Assembly: GCA_959347315.1 (NCBI GenBank)
Contig: OY365807.1
Span: 13,192,214 to 13,256,213, forward strand
Length of the DNA stretch: 64,000 nucleotides
Reading direction: 5' to 3'
From: Bimastos eiseni
Lineage: Eukaryota; Annelida; Clitellata; Crassiclitellata; Lumbricidae
Position numbers and translations under genes: made by a program. The notes under the pieces were generated by a model. The model made no database searches. It was given only the letters and a program-made list of their open reading frames with translations, and had not been told where the DNA came from. This document shows, piece by piece, positions 23,820-35,367 of this stretch (position 1 is its first letter; each line of letters opens with the position of its first letter).

Positions 23820-25365
23820 TTTACAGTGTTGGTATAGGAGGGAAGACCGATCGGCGGTTTTCAGTTCAGCGCATAGCTTGCAGACGCATAAATCGGGTTC
23901 AGTATAGCCTGACACACGTTGCATTGCTATATATGTGGAGCAGTGGTTCGTACTGCTTCATATGTAGAGTGGTTCTCGTATACCGCTCCAGAGGTCGTTG
24001 AGTGATCGTAAAGTTTCCCATATAAATACGACCTCTAGTGACAGCTGCTCTCGCGGTCAGGCCGGTGCTGCTTTTCGCTGATCTGGTGGGGTAGGCCGCC
24101 ATTCTGCCGTCTATCTCAAGACGGACCGTGCACTGATCGTAGGAGTCAACAGGCTTACTGACAGAGGAAAGGCCGATCGTGAGAAATTCTCACAGGTTTG
24201 GGTGCCGTTCGATAGTGCGTAGAGACCCAATCGTTGGAAATAAATGAATGACAGTTCTGTTCGTGAGAAATAGAGATCGGGTAAACCTCTGAGGTACCGA
24301 ACGTTTTATATTGAGAGAGGCCTCGGTGGCCTTGACACCATATGCCGGGTAAATCCCAAGCGGAGTCGATTATAAATAATGAGACAGATTACGGTAGCCG
24401 TTGGAAATGAATAACGGGTAAATCCATGAGGTGTGATTATAATCGAGAAAGAACGATCTGGGCGGCCGTTGAGACAACATACGGGGGAAGTTCCCCAGTG
24501 AAACATGTTGGTTAAAATACGGGGAGGGCGGCCCCGTGAAGCCGTTGGAAACAGACCGAGAGAGCTACCGGTGAAGCCGTTGACACATACTGGGAAACAT
24601 AAATACGTTCGATCATTATGGGGAGGGTGATCCCATTTGTGCGTTCGATACAGGGAAAGTTCCCATTGGTGCCGAAAACCTCATCACCTGCGGGCGTCTC
24701 CGCATATTCTTTTCTCTTTACGGTTTCCTGTAAATATCTATTCTTGGCCATCTAACGTGGTCATACTTATTTGCCCCGTTTACCAGCAATCTGTTGATCT
24801 GCGTGCCTGATCGCAATGTCTTTGCTCGCGGTTTTTCGATAAATATTCTACATGGCTACCTAACGTGGTCATAGGTACTCCTCCAGTTTTCCAGAAATCT
24901 ATTCCTTTTAATGTCTAGTTGCAATATCTTGACTCATGGTTTCCCCATGAGGCTTCTACTTGCAGAACTAGCCGCAGAATTTCTTCTAGTAGATCTAACT
25001 ACATAATCGTTTCGGGGACTTCCTCGAAAGATCTCTCCGTGGTTCGTTCCAGTGTATAAGAGAGTACAATTGCTTCAGAGAAAGAAGTGATTATAATAAT
25101 ATAGGTCTGTTTGAAACATGGAGGTAACGTACGTGGTGACACTTACCTCAGGTGCCTGTGAGAAAATCGAGTATGAGAAACGAAGTTTACGAGAGTTGGT
25201 ACATTGCCGTTGGTCAGAGCTCTAGGTGAAGAGTACATAAATAATCCATGAGAGTTACAGACATGTGAGAGTCTGGGTGATCGGATACTAAAGTATATAA
25301 CAGATGAATGCAGGCCGAGAAATATTCCTGTTGGCTACCTATTACGGTTTTAGTTACCCCTCTCG
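23820..25365. repeat. Hairpin-rich repeat family, copy B, left part
   Basis: From about 24590 rightward the modules match copy A (GGTGCCGAAAACCTCATCAC, CTAACGTGGTCATACTTA, TGCGTGCCTGATCGCAATGT). From 23820 to 24590 the style continues with recurring GCCGTTGGAAA and GGGTAAATCC words, but copy A lies outside the window there, so the left boundary is a guess. A CATATAAATACG box near 24020 could be a promoter. A stem CTCATGG-TTTC-CCCATGAG near 24935 corresponds to CGCGG-TTTTC-CCGCG stems in copy A. Confidence 0.65.
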
Positions 25366-27062
25366 TTTTAACTTAAAATAACATAACATAACAACTGGTT
25401 TTTATTGATCCAAGCAAGTACTACAAGTATAATTCAAATCTAGATTTGTTTAAGAAAAAGGAGCCAACAAGGAAGAAACCCCAAAAAGGAATCAAGTCCC
25501 GTAGTCGGGTCACCCTAGACGACAAGTTATGATGGCAGCTGATATGACATTGAAACATGGAAAAAAATTCTTAACTAGTTAACTATGTGCATAATGACAA
25601 TAAGTTTATATATCTATAGGTGCACACATAATCTCAATTTATCAAATATTCAAATGTTCAAATATTCGCGTATTCTTTTTCAAAAGAACCGAGATTTTTC
25701 CAGGAACGTATCTCCTCTGGTAGGTTGTTCCAAGCCTTTGGGCCGAAATATCTAATTGAAAACAATCGTGTGTTAGTTCTGGAAAACACAGGTCTGTAGA
25801 CTGTATGGGTTTATAACAGAAAGAGAGGAAAAGTAGTTATTGAACACAACGGGTAGTTAACTGTGAGTATATTTATACATGAATTCAAGGGTTTGGTAAG
25901 TGGTCAATTGCTCAATAGTCAAAATACCAAGTTCTCTGTAGATGGGTTGAGATGTAGCAAGGGAGTGGCTACCGTTGATCATGTGGATAGCTCTCCTCTG
26001 TAAATTACTAAGGTGTCTTAATCTTGAAGGATAGTTTGAAGCCCAGATGATGTTACAGTACGCTAAGTAAAGGTGGATCATCGTGTAGTTTAGGCTTATT
26101 CGTGTACTTGGTGGAATCAGGTGCATAACCCTAGTCATTATTCACACATTTTGCGCAATTTTAATTGAAATGTGTTGTATATGATCATTCCATGTAAGGT
26201 GTTGATCAATTTGAACGCCCAAGAACTTGGTTGTTACGACTTTCGGTATTGGTATTGTTATTTAAATTTAAGCGTTCCTAGGATTTGAGGCATCTGTTTG
26301 CGGTGGGAACTAAATAAGATGTAGTTTGTCTTAGTGACATTCAATGGGAGCTTATTTGATTTGAACCAGTCACTAACATTCTCTAGTTCATGATTGACTA
26401 TTTCAAATAATTTTTCGTAGGATTTATGGGAAGCAAAGATATTTGTGTCGTCAGCAAATAGCAAAAATTGAAGCACGGAAGAAACATTAGGCAGATCATT
26501 GATGAAAATTAAGAACAGCAATGGTCCCAAGATGGAGCCTTGAGGAACTCCATATTTTAGTAGCCTGAGCGATGATATAAGGTCATTACATTTTACCTGC
26601 TGATATCGATGGGTAAGGTAACTTTTGAACCAATTAAGTGCTATGCCACGAATACCAAGGTTTTCTAGCTTAATGATTAATTATCATGATTAACCGTGTC
26701 GAAAGCATTCACAATATAAATGAATATGACTAGAGAATATTCATTGCGATCTACTGCGGCCGATATACTATCTTGTATATTAAGTAGTGACATTACAGTG
26801 GAATGGCCCGGTTGAAAACCGTGTTGAAATGGGCACAGTATACCTTTTTATTGATGTAATCATAGAGGCGCACATACATAACTTTTCAAATAATTTCGAA
26901 AAGTAGGGTAAAATAGAAATTGGTCTAAAATTAGCAACATCATCTTTATTTCCCTGTTTAAAAATAGGTGTCACCTTAGCTATCTTTAGTGGGCTAGGTA
27001 CTATGCCAGTTCTCAAAGAGCAGTTAATAATATCTGTTAGTGGTTTGGCAATAAGAGTTTTC
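25366..27062 (-). mobile_element. 5'-truncated non-LTR retrotransposon (CR1/jockey-like), defective
   Basis: Read on the minus strand, broken frames carry reverse-transcriptase motifs in the right order: KIAKVTPIFKQG and NFRPISILPYFSKLFEK near 26980-26890, a VNAFDTVNH block near 26700, GVPQGSILGPLLF near 26540-26500, and FADDTNIF near 26450. A thumb-like region ends near 25860. The 3' end carries a short (TTATG)n tail at about 25380-25395. The endonuclease and the 5' half are absent. Several stops and shifts, and a tyrosine where motif A normally has its catalytic aspartate (FIYIVNAFD), make it dead. It sits inside copy B, with GTTTT at both junctions as a possible short target duplication. 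Confidence 0.85.
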
Positions 27063-28060
27063 CCTAAGTGGATCTACTTGCGTGTCTGATCGTATTGATC
27101 GATACGAGTACGGTTGGGTAATCGAGTACCCAGGTGAATACATGTTTGCTTGTCGTCACACACAGTTCCGAGAACTGACTGAAGTGCGAGGTCGGGCCCC
27201 CTCGTGCGTAGGTCGGATCGAAGATCCGTGTGCATATAGCGAAGGTTATAGACAGAAGACCTTCACTATCAGTGTCCGTGAATACCATGCCAGTGTCATT
27301 TTTATCGAAGCAGAATATATCAGTGTTGGTGGGTAACTGCTAACACAGAGGACGGGAACTTAGTTCGTCAATTGTGGTGCATGATAAAATATACGTGTGC
27401 GGCCGTTATGCCATACACGGAAATAAACCGAGAGATACGTGTTGAGCAGAAGGCGTGATAGCTAAGTGTCTAGCATGATATGACGGAGAGCTGTGAGACT
27501 GGTAGTGTTTAATACGACAGAGTTTAGAGAGTTGCGAACAGTAATGTCTAGGAGTACAAGACGTTGAATTTAGCTACCGAAAATTGTCTAGGTCGATATG
27601 ACTTAGGGACTTGTCTCAAGTATATCACTCTGAACTTCGTAACTTAAGAGACCGTTTGGTGTCTCTAATTGGCGATAGTTTCAGAGTCACAAGATGCTGA
27701 ATGAACGACATCAGTTATAGAGAAAGAAGAGGCTAGTAGCTTGGAAGGTACGCAAGGCGAGTAAGACTCCTGCCGGTATGATTATGAAACCCTGTTTTGA
27801 GTACGGCCATCCTCAGAACGTTGCCCATCCGGCGACCGCGGAATAGTAAGCCCTCGTGACTAATTCGAACGGTGTTACCTTTCTTAGAGATGAGGCCCAT
27901 TCTTAATCTTGCCTGGTGAGAGTGATCATCCTGGTAGATATAGAAAGTAACCATTTGGCATTGAGATTTGATAAGGAAGTGACTCGGCGACTCCAGACGT
28001 GTGAGCGAACTGGAGTCGACACCGTCAGTTAGCGCTAGGCAGGCGCTAGGGCGGCAGAAC
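27063..28060. repeat. Hairpin-rich repeat family, copy B, right part
   Basis: Homology to copy A resumes with CTTGCGTGTCTGATCG. It continues through GTGGTGCATGATAA (27369 onward, like 704 onward in copy A) and GTTGCCCATCCGGCGACCGC (27820, like 1084) to GGAGTCGACACCGT near 28010. Indels and substitutions are frequent, and the frame corresponding to 713-1441 is interrupted. The 147-codon minus-strand frame at 27733-28176 is not supported by copy A. Confidence 0.75.
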
Positions 28061-31000
28061 GCCACAAATGTCCTACACTCGTCGAGACCACCCAGAAACT
28101 CCGACAGGTGTGTGATTATTGAAGTCTGTGGTCCGGGTCTAAACTCCACGACGTCTGATATTCTGCTCCAATGCATCGAATATCCCTATGGCTCTTTAAA
28201 CGCCCAGTCTACTACACGCACAGGTGTGTGCTAATACTGAAGGGCCGACAGACAGACAGACACACCCACACACAGTGACACAGACATACATACACAGACA
28301 GATGTGAAGAAAGCAATGCTGAAGAGAACATACATGTACATGTACAGGGCCTACAGATGTGAAGACGGCAACACTAAGGTAGACATAGACAGACATAGGT
28401 ATGAATAAAACCAGACATTATACAGACACAAAACTGCATGGACGCCAGCAGCATAGGTCAAGGGGGGGGGGTCGCGTGGCCCTCCTGGAATTTAGACATC
28501 TGTTAATTTACTCAATGACTTTTTCATTTTAATGCATTATGGTAGGAAGCAGCACAGACGTCACTTGGTGTCACCCGGTACAGTCACATGGGGTGTCACC
28601 CCGCATGGAAATCCTCGCTCATGGCTACCAGAACATACGGAATCCTTAGTAGGCCTACTAATGTTAGTCGTAAATCATAATCGAAACCAAAAAACCGAAA
28701 CAAATTTTTGTGTCCAAAGAATGGAATTACTCACGATCGCAACGCTCTGGCGATATGAACATTTCCGCAAAAAGTTTCTATGCGAATTTCTAGGTTAACA
28801 GGACGAATTTCAGCACACAATTGGTTTTGTATTTCGGTATTTAGGACTTTGAATCTTATGAATGTTATTTCTTCGATATGGAACGGTGTCATTAAAAAAT
28901 CAACACACGCCCGGGAAATTATACAGACAATGCCTGAGTTATATTTAGTTCTGCCTGGGTTGTGGTCTTGGATTTTTCATCCAAAATTATGGTCTTCATG
29001 CTCGATCTCTTGTAAACTGTATTAGTGAGAGGCACTGAATAGACTTAACGTCAACGTTAACAATTGCATCGCACTATTTGTTGTAATTTAGTTTAACGTT
29101 AAACCAGGGCCGCCCATTTAATGAGCACGCATGCCAATCATATCGAACATCCGGAATGGCAGGGCTTAAAGTGTAAAAAAAGATGCCTGGCCGCAATAGT
29201 GTCAAAAAGTCAATTCAGTTATTAGAGGAGCTAAAAATATTCACTAGGGTATTTAGGTCCCCTTAAAATTCGGGGCATCTGGGCTTCAACCCTTTATTGC
29301 AATGGCTTATCCAGCCTTGTGTATACAGTGTTGATGCGAGTATCAGGCCACAAAGGAGAACACTGGTAACCTGCTCTGAAGATAAAGAAAATAAAGTCTC
29401 TAGCATTTCATAGAATATGCACAGCTGTTTGTCAGATGGGCCTAAGACCTTGCTCTGCTCGTCTTACTCTTCTTCATGCGCTGAATATAATAGATTGCAA
29501 TGGTAAAGACCAATGTTTCTTCTAATTGTACATGGTGATGGAGTGCACAAGAATTTTGTGTGCAACATTTTATAAATGGTTCATACTTTTGTGAGCAGGC
29601 CCGAGCTGAAAGCGATGATAGTTAAATTAAGACCATATCTATGTATATGGTAATAGTTCTGATTTTATAGTTAAGAAAAGTTTCTTGTCTAAAGATAAAT
29701 AAACAGACATAGCAGCCAAGGAACCAAAGTTTCTGGAGTAAGGTAGACCATAACCGGCTAGGAGACTCATTTTGCATAGTTCCATAAAATTAAATCGTTA
29801 TTTTTGCAAAACCATTTGTGTGTGCACATTAAATTCCTGTGCACTGGCTCCATGGCCCATGCACACAAGTTAGAGGGAACATTGCTTGGAGTCATTATGT
29901 AGAGTTGAACGTGTTCCTTTTTATACATAAAGTAGCACAAACAACTGCGTTCACCAGTGCTAACACCCAATTTATTTGCTGCAACTCTTTCATAACCAGA
30001 GAATCCAGATTCCATAATAACAACTATGTACAGAATTAGAATTAATTTCCAACAGGTCGGCAAACATTTCTGTACAAAACATCAGCAGCACATCACCAGG
30101 AGCTAATATTAAAGAGAATGTTAATTGGTGCAAAGACATAGAGGGCTGATGAGATCAATTTAACGAAACAACAAAATAATTTCATTGGGAAATGCCCGAT
30201 TCCAAGTTCTGTGCACCTGAAGGTGTGTTGGCTAGTCATAGCAAGTTAGCAACCGCAACAGTCAGGCAATCATGTGCTAAGCTGGTACTGATATTGTAAT
30301 ATTCTCAGTTAAAACACAAATTGCAACAAACCAGATGTTGAAATAATACCTCATCAATGAACACAGACCCTAAATCCACTGGATCAGAAACAAGAATGAG
30401 CTAAAATCAGTAATTATAAATTAGCAACAAACGTTATGATTTCGACTTGCCAAATTTTGATTTGAGATCAAATATATAAATCACTGAGCATATTTTTTAA
30501 TCTCGTGGAAACAGAATGACCTTAGTTGATAATATTATTATTATTACTACTACTAATTATTATTATTATTATCTCACTGGATCTGGCAGAGCCTAGCCAC
30601 TGCAGAAATGCTATTATTTTCTTGAGAAATATTTTCTTTGGATTGATATTTGGTGAAAAAATGTAATATGAACATTTATATATCAAGAGTAACAACAAAA
30701 AAACTACAAGATCAAGTAAATAATTAAGGATATCCCTCCAGGGTCTGTCCAGTTGCTCTCAGACAGCTGCACCTAATGACAACAGGTGCAAAATTTGAGT
30801 TCGTTAATTAACTCAACTATGGTAGAAACACCATTTAAAAATGACTAACTCAATAAATTTCCTAACCAAAGCCAGAACTTTGTTCATTGCTATTAGTCAC
30901 TAAACCATTAAAACAGACTGCGAAGCTGTAAGTAAATAATCACTCGTACAAAAAAAACCCTGCTGGCATGCAGACCATATTTCAAGGTAAAACCACATGC

Positions 31001-31440
31001 TATTTAAATGATGACAATTTTTTACAGAAATTAAACAGATATTCAAAGAAGGCTACAAAACAAAAGTCCAATGCTTGATTCTGCAGCGCATGTAACTGAA
31101 ACATCACAGAAAACAATTATACATCGATTGGACTGGACAACTGCAGGCCTTCAGCACATAGACAGTGATGATGATGATTTAATCAACAAACTCTTCCCAT
31201 GGAATTGAAAACCATTTCGTTTCGTCAAGCGAACAAACAACACAAAACATCCTAACTTACTACTCAGAATATTATCGCACGTTTAAAGCAATTTACACAA
31301 ATGCTCACTAAATTCTCTGGAATATCTCAATGCGTCACAGCTGCAAACCTCAGGCCAGTTAAACTCACAAATAATTCTACAGTACACAACAGATTAAAAT
31401 AATTTGCTCAAATCTGTGAACTTACTAATTCAACTTACAG
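28061..31440. other. No gene recognised; microsatellite near the left end
   Basis: A GACA/CACA-rich microsatellite lies at about 28230-28410, and a (TTA)n run lies at 30530-30570. The remaining frames are under 100 codons without recognisable domains or paired splice sites. The right half is uniformly AT-rich. Confidence 0.55.
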
Positions 31441-32210
31441 GGGCGGTATTCACAAGACAGGGTTAACGCTAATACCCGTATCAAATATGGCCTATACCCG
31501 ACTAGTGGGCTATATCGCTACTCATGAGACGGAATTAGCCCTCTAGTCGGGGTATAGGTCTAATCCCACTTAGAGGCAGGTTTAAGTCCGCTAATACCAG
31601 CTTAAAGGCGAAAAACCAGATGGCAGTCCTTGTGCTTCGTCGCATTCGACATCGATTTAGACATTGAAAGGTGTTTGAGAGGCACTATATTTACTCGCCT
31701 CTTTCACCTAGCGCCAAAATTATATTGCTTTTAATTTTTGGGTGAAACATGTTTCAAATTTGACGAGATGCCTGACGATATTGCATGCGAAATGGCGCCA
31801 CTGTAGCACAGTGTGTATAATAAGGATAGGCCTACAATTTATTGGTTGGGATTGGTTTGTTCTCACAACAAGTCTACAGCGTATCACCTGCTTATTCACG
31901 AACGCTGCGTCTAATCGGAGTGGTTGTCCTAAGGGTAGTTCCGATAATGGTGAAGGTCCGGTTCCCAGAGGGATCAGAGTAACTTTGCGGCGAGAGTTGG
32001 GAAGCGGAGGAATATCATTGATTGTGCTTAAGCCACTGCTGATAGCTATAGGCAACCTTATAGGCAAATTCCAGACAAATACAGTTTTAATAAACCGGTA
32101 AAGCAGTCGTTCATATTGATGTATTGATCAACAAAATTCTTTACGCTTGTGAACGTTCTTATCTTTAGCAGTATCAGTATTACCTTAACTCTGTCTTGTG
32201 AATACCGCTC
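31441..32210. mobile_element. 770-bp DNA transposon remnant with 35-bp inverted ends and CAG target duplication
   Basis: The left end GGGCGGTATTCACAAGACAG followed by GGTTAA matches the reverse complement of the right end (GAGCGGTATTCACAAGACAG followed by AGTTAA) with two mismatches in 26 bases; weaker similarity continues to about 35. CAG flanks both sides (31438-31440 and 32211-32213), a 3-bp duplication as made by PIF/Harbinger-type transposases. Opposing frames of about 115-119 codons lie inside, but no transposase motif is recognised, so it is probably nonautonomous. Confidence 0.85.
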
Positions 32211-32614
32211 CAGGAGTCTAACTGGAACGTGCAATTATACAGTGTTTCAGCAAACTAACAGAGTATGCTTTGGGATATATATGTATGACCGTTACAATCT
32301 CTGATGCAATGTGCATTTCCTACATCTGAAATGATACAATCGGCAAGCTCAGGAAACCTATATACTTTGTATGATACAATCACACCTAAACAATCACACC
32401 ATACCATCCCCTCACAAACGATATGCAAATACATTGAAAACTGTCCTACAATTTCTGTAGTTTTGATAGTTACTTGATGTAAAATTACAGGTTTATCAAC
32501 AATTCAATTATTTAATTATACATCTCCATAGCAACACCAATATTTACAACCATAACTACATGCCAAATACTACCTTGGGACAAACTGTCATATCATGCTA
32601 TTTACTATATTATT
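32211..32614. other. No gene recognised
   Basis: AT-rich spacer between the TIR element and the RTE-like LINE. No coding signal is seen. Confidence 0.5.
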
Positions 32615-34505
32615 ATCACTGTGAACAAAAAAGCTCTCTATCTAGGAACGTCACCAGATGGGAAATACAGGAACCAGATTGACTACATATTGATAAATAA
32701 AAGATGGAAAAGCACAATCAGAGATGTAAGAACGAAACCAGGAGCAGATTGTGGAACTGATCACGAACTATTAATGGCAACGTTACAAACGAAACTGAAG
32801 AAACTAAAAAAAGGAGAAAGAATGACCACATATGACTGCAAAGGCATCACCCCGGAATACAGGATGGAAATAAAGAATAGGTTCGAAGTACTGGAGAGGG
32901 ACGTGATGGAGGTAGAGGAGGACACAAACAACCTGTGGGAGAAGATGAAGGGAACGATATTGGAAGTTACAGAGAAACACATCCCGAAGAAGAAGGAATT
33001 CACAACAACACTATGGCTATCGCTAGACGCTATTAGTATAGCAGGAGAAAGGAAAGCTGCAAAAAGCACAGGAAACCAAGATAAAGTAAGAGAAATGAGC
33101 AGTGCCTTCCAAAAGCAAGCATGGAAAGATAAAGAAAAACATTTAAATGAAATGTGCAAGGAAATGGAGGAAGAAGGAAAGAAAGGGAGAACGAAAGAAA
33201 TGTTCTCAAAAGTGAAGGCAATAACAAGAAAATTTACACCTAGAATGGGCTCACTGAAGTCTGGAGATGGAAACGTAATTGGTGATGAAGAGGGGATGAA
33301 GAAAAGATGGAAGGACTACACGTAGGAACTGTACAGCGAAGACAAGAGAGTAAAAATAGAACAAAACAATATAACAGAACACGGAAAGGGTATATGGACA
33401 ACAAATACACATATGTTTCATCGATTATAGCAAAGCATTTGACTGCATTAACCATGAACTGATATGAAAAACTCTAATAGAAATGGGTATACCAAAACAT
33501 TTGATACAACTACTAAAGGGATTGTACAAAGACCAGGAAGCGGTGATAAGAACAGAATTTGGAGACACAGACAAATTTAAAATCAAGAAAGGGGTGAGGC
33601 AAAGGTGTATCCTGTCCACATTTCTTTTCAACGTGTATGCAGAAAGGATAATGAGGAGGGCAGAAATGGAAGAGGCAACTGAAGGAGTAAAGATAGCAGG
33701 AAGGACATTGAATAATCTAAGATATGCGGATGACACAACACTACTGGCAGGGAAGAAAGCAGATCTGGAAAATCTGATAAGAAGACTGAAGAGAGAAAGT
33801 GAGAAGGCAGGCCTATACTTCAACTTAAAGAAGACAAAGATAATGACAACATCTGATTGGGACAGTTTCGAGATAGACGGAGAGGAAATAGAGGTGGTAA
33901 CAAGCTTCACGTTCCTGGGATCATTAATAGAAAAAGAGGGAAAATGTGACTCGAAAATAAAGAGAAGGGTGGCGATAGGGAAAGCTGCAATGAACAGACT
34001 GGAAAAGATATGGAAAGACAAACATGTAAGCATGAACACAAAAAAAAGATTAGTGAGAGCAATGATCTATCCTACAGTACTTTATGGCTGTGAGACATGG
34101 ACAATGAGAAAGAACATGGAGAAGAAAATCAACGCATGCAAAATGTGGATATGGAGGAAGATGCAGAGAATATCATGGATGGAGAAGAAGACAAACGAAG
34201 AAGAGCGCAGAAAGATTGGAGTCGAGAATTATGAGACGTTACAACAAACAGCGTTGAGAAGGAAGCTAGGGTTTTTCGGACATGTTATGCGATCAAATGG
34301 AATGGAAAAGGAAATGATGCTGGCATGTGGAGGAGGAAGAAAAGAGGGCGCCCAAGGAAAAAATGGATGGATGTGATACATGAAAAAACTGAAATGAGCC
34401 TGGAGGAATTAAGAGATGCAACTTCGGACAGAAAAAACTGATGAGGATTGGTCATGGCGGTCGCTAGATTTCCAAGAAATAACAGCACAAGGTATCTAGG
34501 AACAG
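32615..34505 (+). mobile_element. RTE-like LINE, 5'-truncated and internally deleted
   Basis: The first frame (to 33325) begins inside the apurinic-type endonuclease: SPDGKYRNQIDYILINKRW and GADCGTDHELLMATL are its C-terminal motifs. A linker rich in Lys/Glu follows. After a TAG near 33323 there is a jump straight to reverse-transcriptase motif A (FIDYSKAFD near 33420), so the front of the polymerase is missing. The second frame (33483-34376) carries GVRQRCILSTFLFNVYAERI, the catalytic box LRYADDTTLLA, the FLGSLIEKEGKCDSKIKRR region and an LYGCETWTMRK C-terminal segment typical of RTE/BovB-type elements. The coding remnant ends near 34500. It is not capable of retrotransposition. Confidence 0.9.
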
Positions 34506-35102
34506 TCATTTAGAAACAATGAACCCCTCAACTCAAAGACTGCAAAAGCTGTAATTCAAAGTCAGATGTGCCTATAATTTCTGGAATTTGAACATCTCCC
34601 TGCAGTTAGATAACTAGCAGACGAACAATCAAGTTAAACCAAAACTCCCCTTCTGCAACTCTTTGCTTAACACAACTTTTCAGATAAGAGTGTTCATAAA
34701 TATAAGCAATTTATACAACAAGCACTTGGCAAGAATCAGTTTGACAGCAGAAAACATAATCGTAATGTTAGACTGCATTTCGTTCTGTCTCAAACAGTGG
34801 AGTGTCAAGACAATGCATGATGGGTCACGCAACTTAACACACGACTATTCCCTCAAGGCGCAGGAGTTAGAAAACAAATTAAACAGAGAAAGCAAGAAGA
34901 AGATTCCCTACACAAAACCTCATGAATACCAAGCTAACTACCACCCACAACAACCAACCAGGAATGAGATTGTTGAAACCAGTCAGTGTTAACAAATATA
35001 CTAATTAACACCATAACGACAAGAGTGTACAAAAGAGACGGAGCCAAAGCAGCTCGGAGTCTCATCGTTAAAGTATTAAAATCGACTCATTTATCATACG
35101 CT
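34506..35102. other. Probable GOPC 3' flank
   Basis: The sequence lies just downstream (minus sense) of the GOPC stop codon and should include its 3' untranslated region. I see no unambiguous polyadenylation signal. A plus-strand frame of 109 codons has no recognisable features. Confidence 0.4.
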
Positions 35103-35367
35103 CTATTTAAGACCAACTTCTTCACTGTCCTCAGTTTCAGTGACTGCTGCAGCACTGAACACTGACCCGTTGTCTGTCTTGTTGTTGTTGGAGATGACAT
35201 CATCTGTAGCAACCGTTTTCGTCGCAACAGTTTCCGTCAATAATGGCATATCCTCAGTTAGTTTAAGAGGAGTGCAGGGAGATGAAGAAGTAGTTTCTTC
35301 AGGCAGTGGCAGCGGTTGTTCGACAGTTCGTTCGGCATTTAGGGGTTCTGTCGCAGTTTCAGGTGCC
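35103..35367 (-). CDS. GOPC: GOPC exon 9 (terminal)
   Basis: It encodes the last 87 residues, a Thr/Glu/Val-rich low-complexity tail ending EDSEEVGLK, then TAG at 35105-35103. The acceptor is TTTCTTCAG/GGCACC. It is assigned by frame continuity from exon 8 and coding bias rather than by strong similarity. A 4.2-kb intron separates it from exon 8. Confidence 0.78.

Noticed and set aside
27733..28176. 147-codon minus-strand frame
   Set aside because: It lies over repeat copy B and is not supported by the homologous part of copy A.
28220..28400. Cys/Val-rich minus-strand frame of 66 codons
   Set aside because: It is a translation of the GACA/CACA microsatellite.
31720..32101. Opposing frames of 115 and 119 codons inside the 770-bp TIR element
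   Set aside because: They overlap on opposite strands, lack transposase motifs and are probably chance openings.
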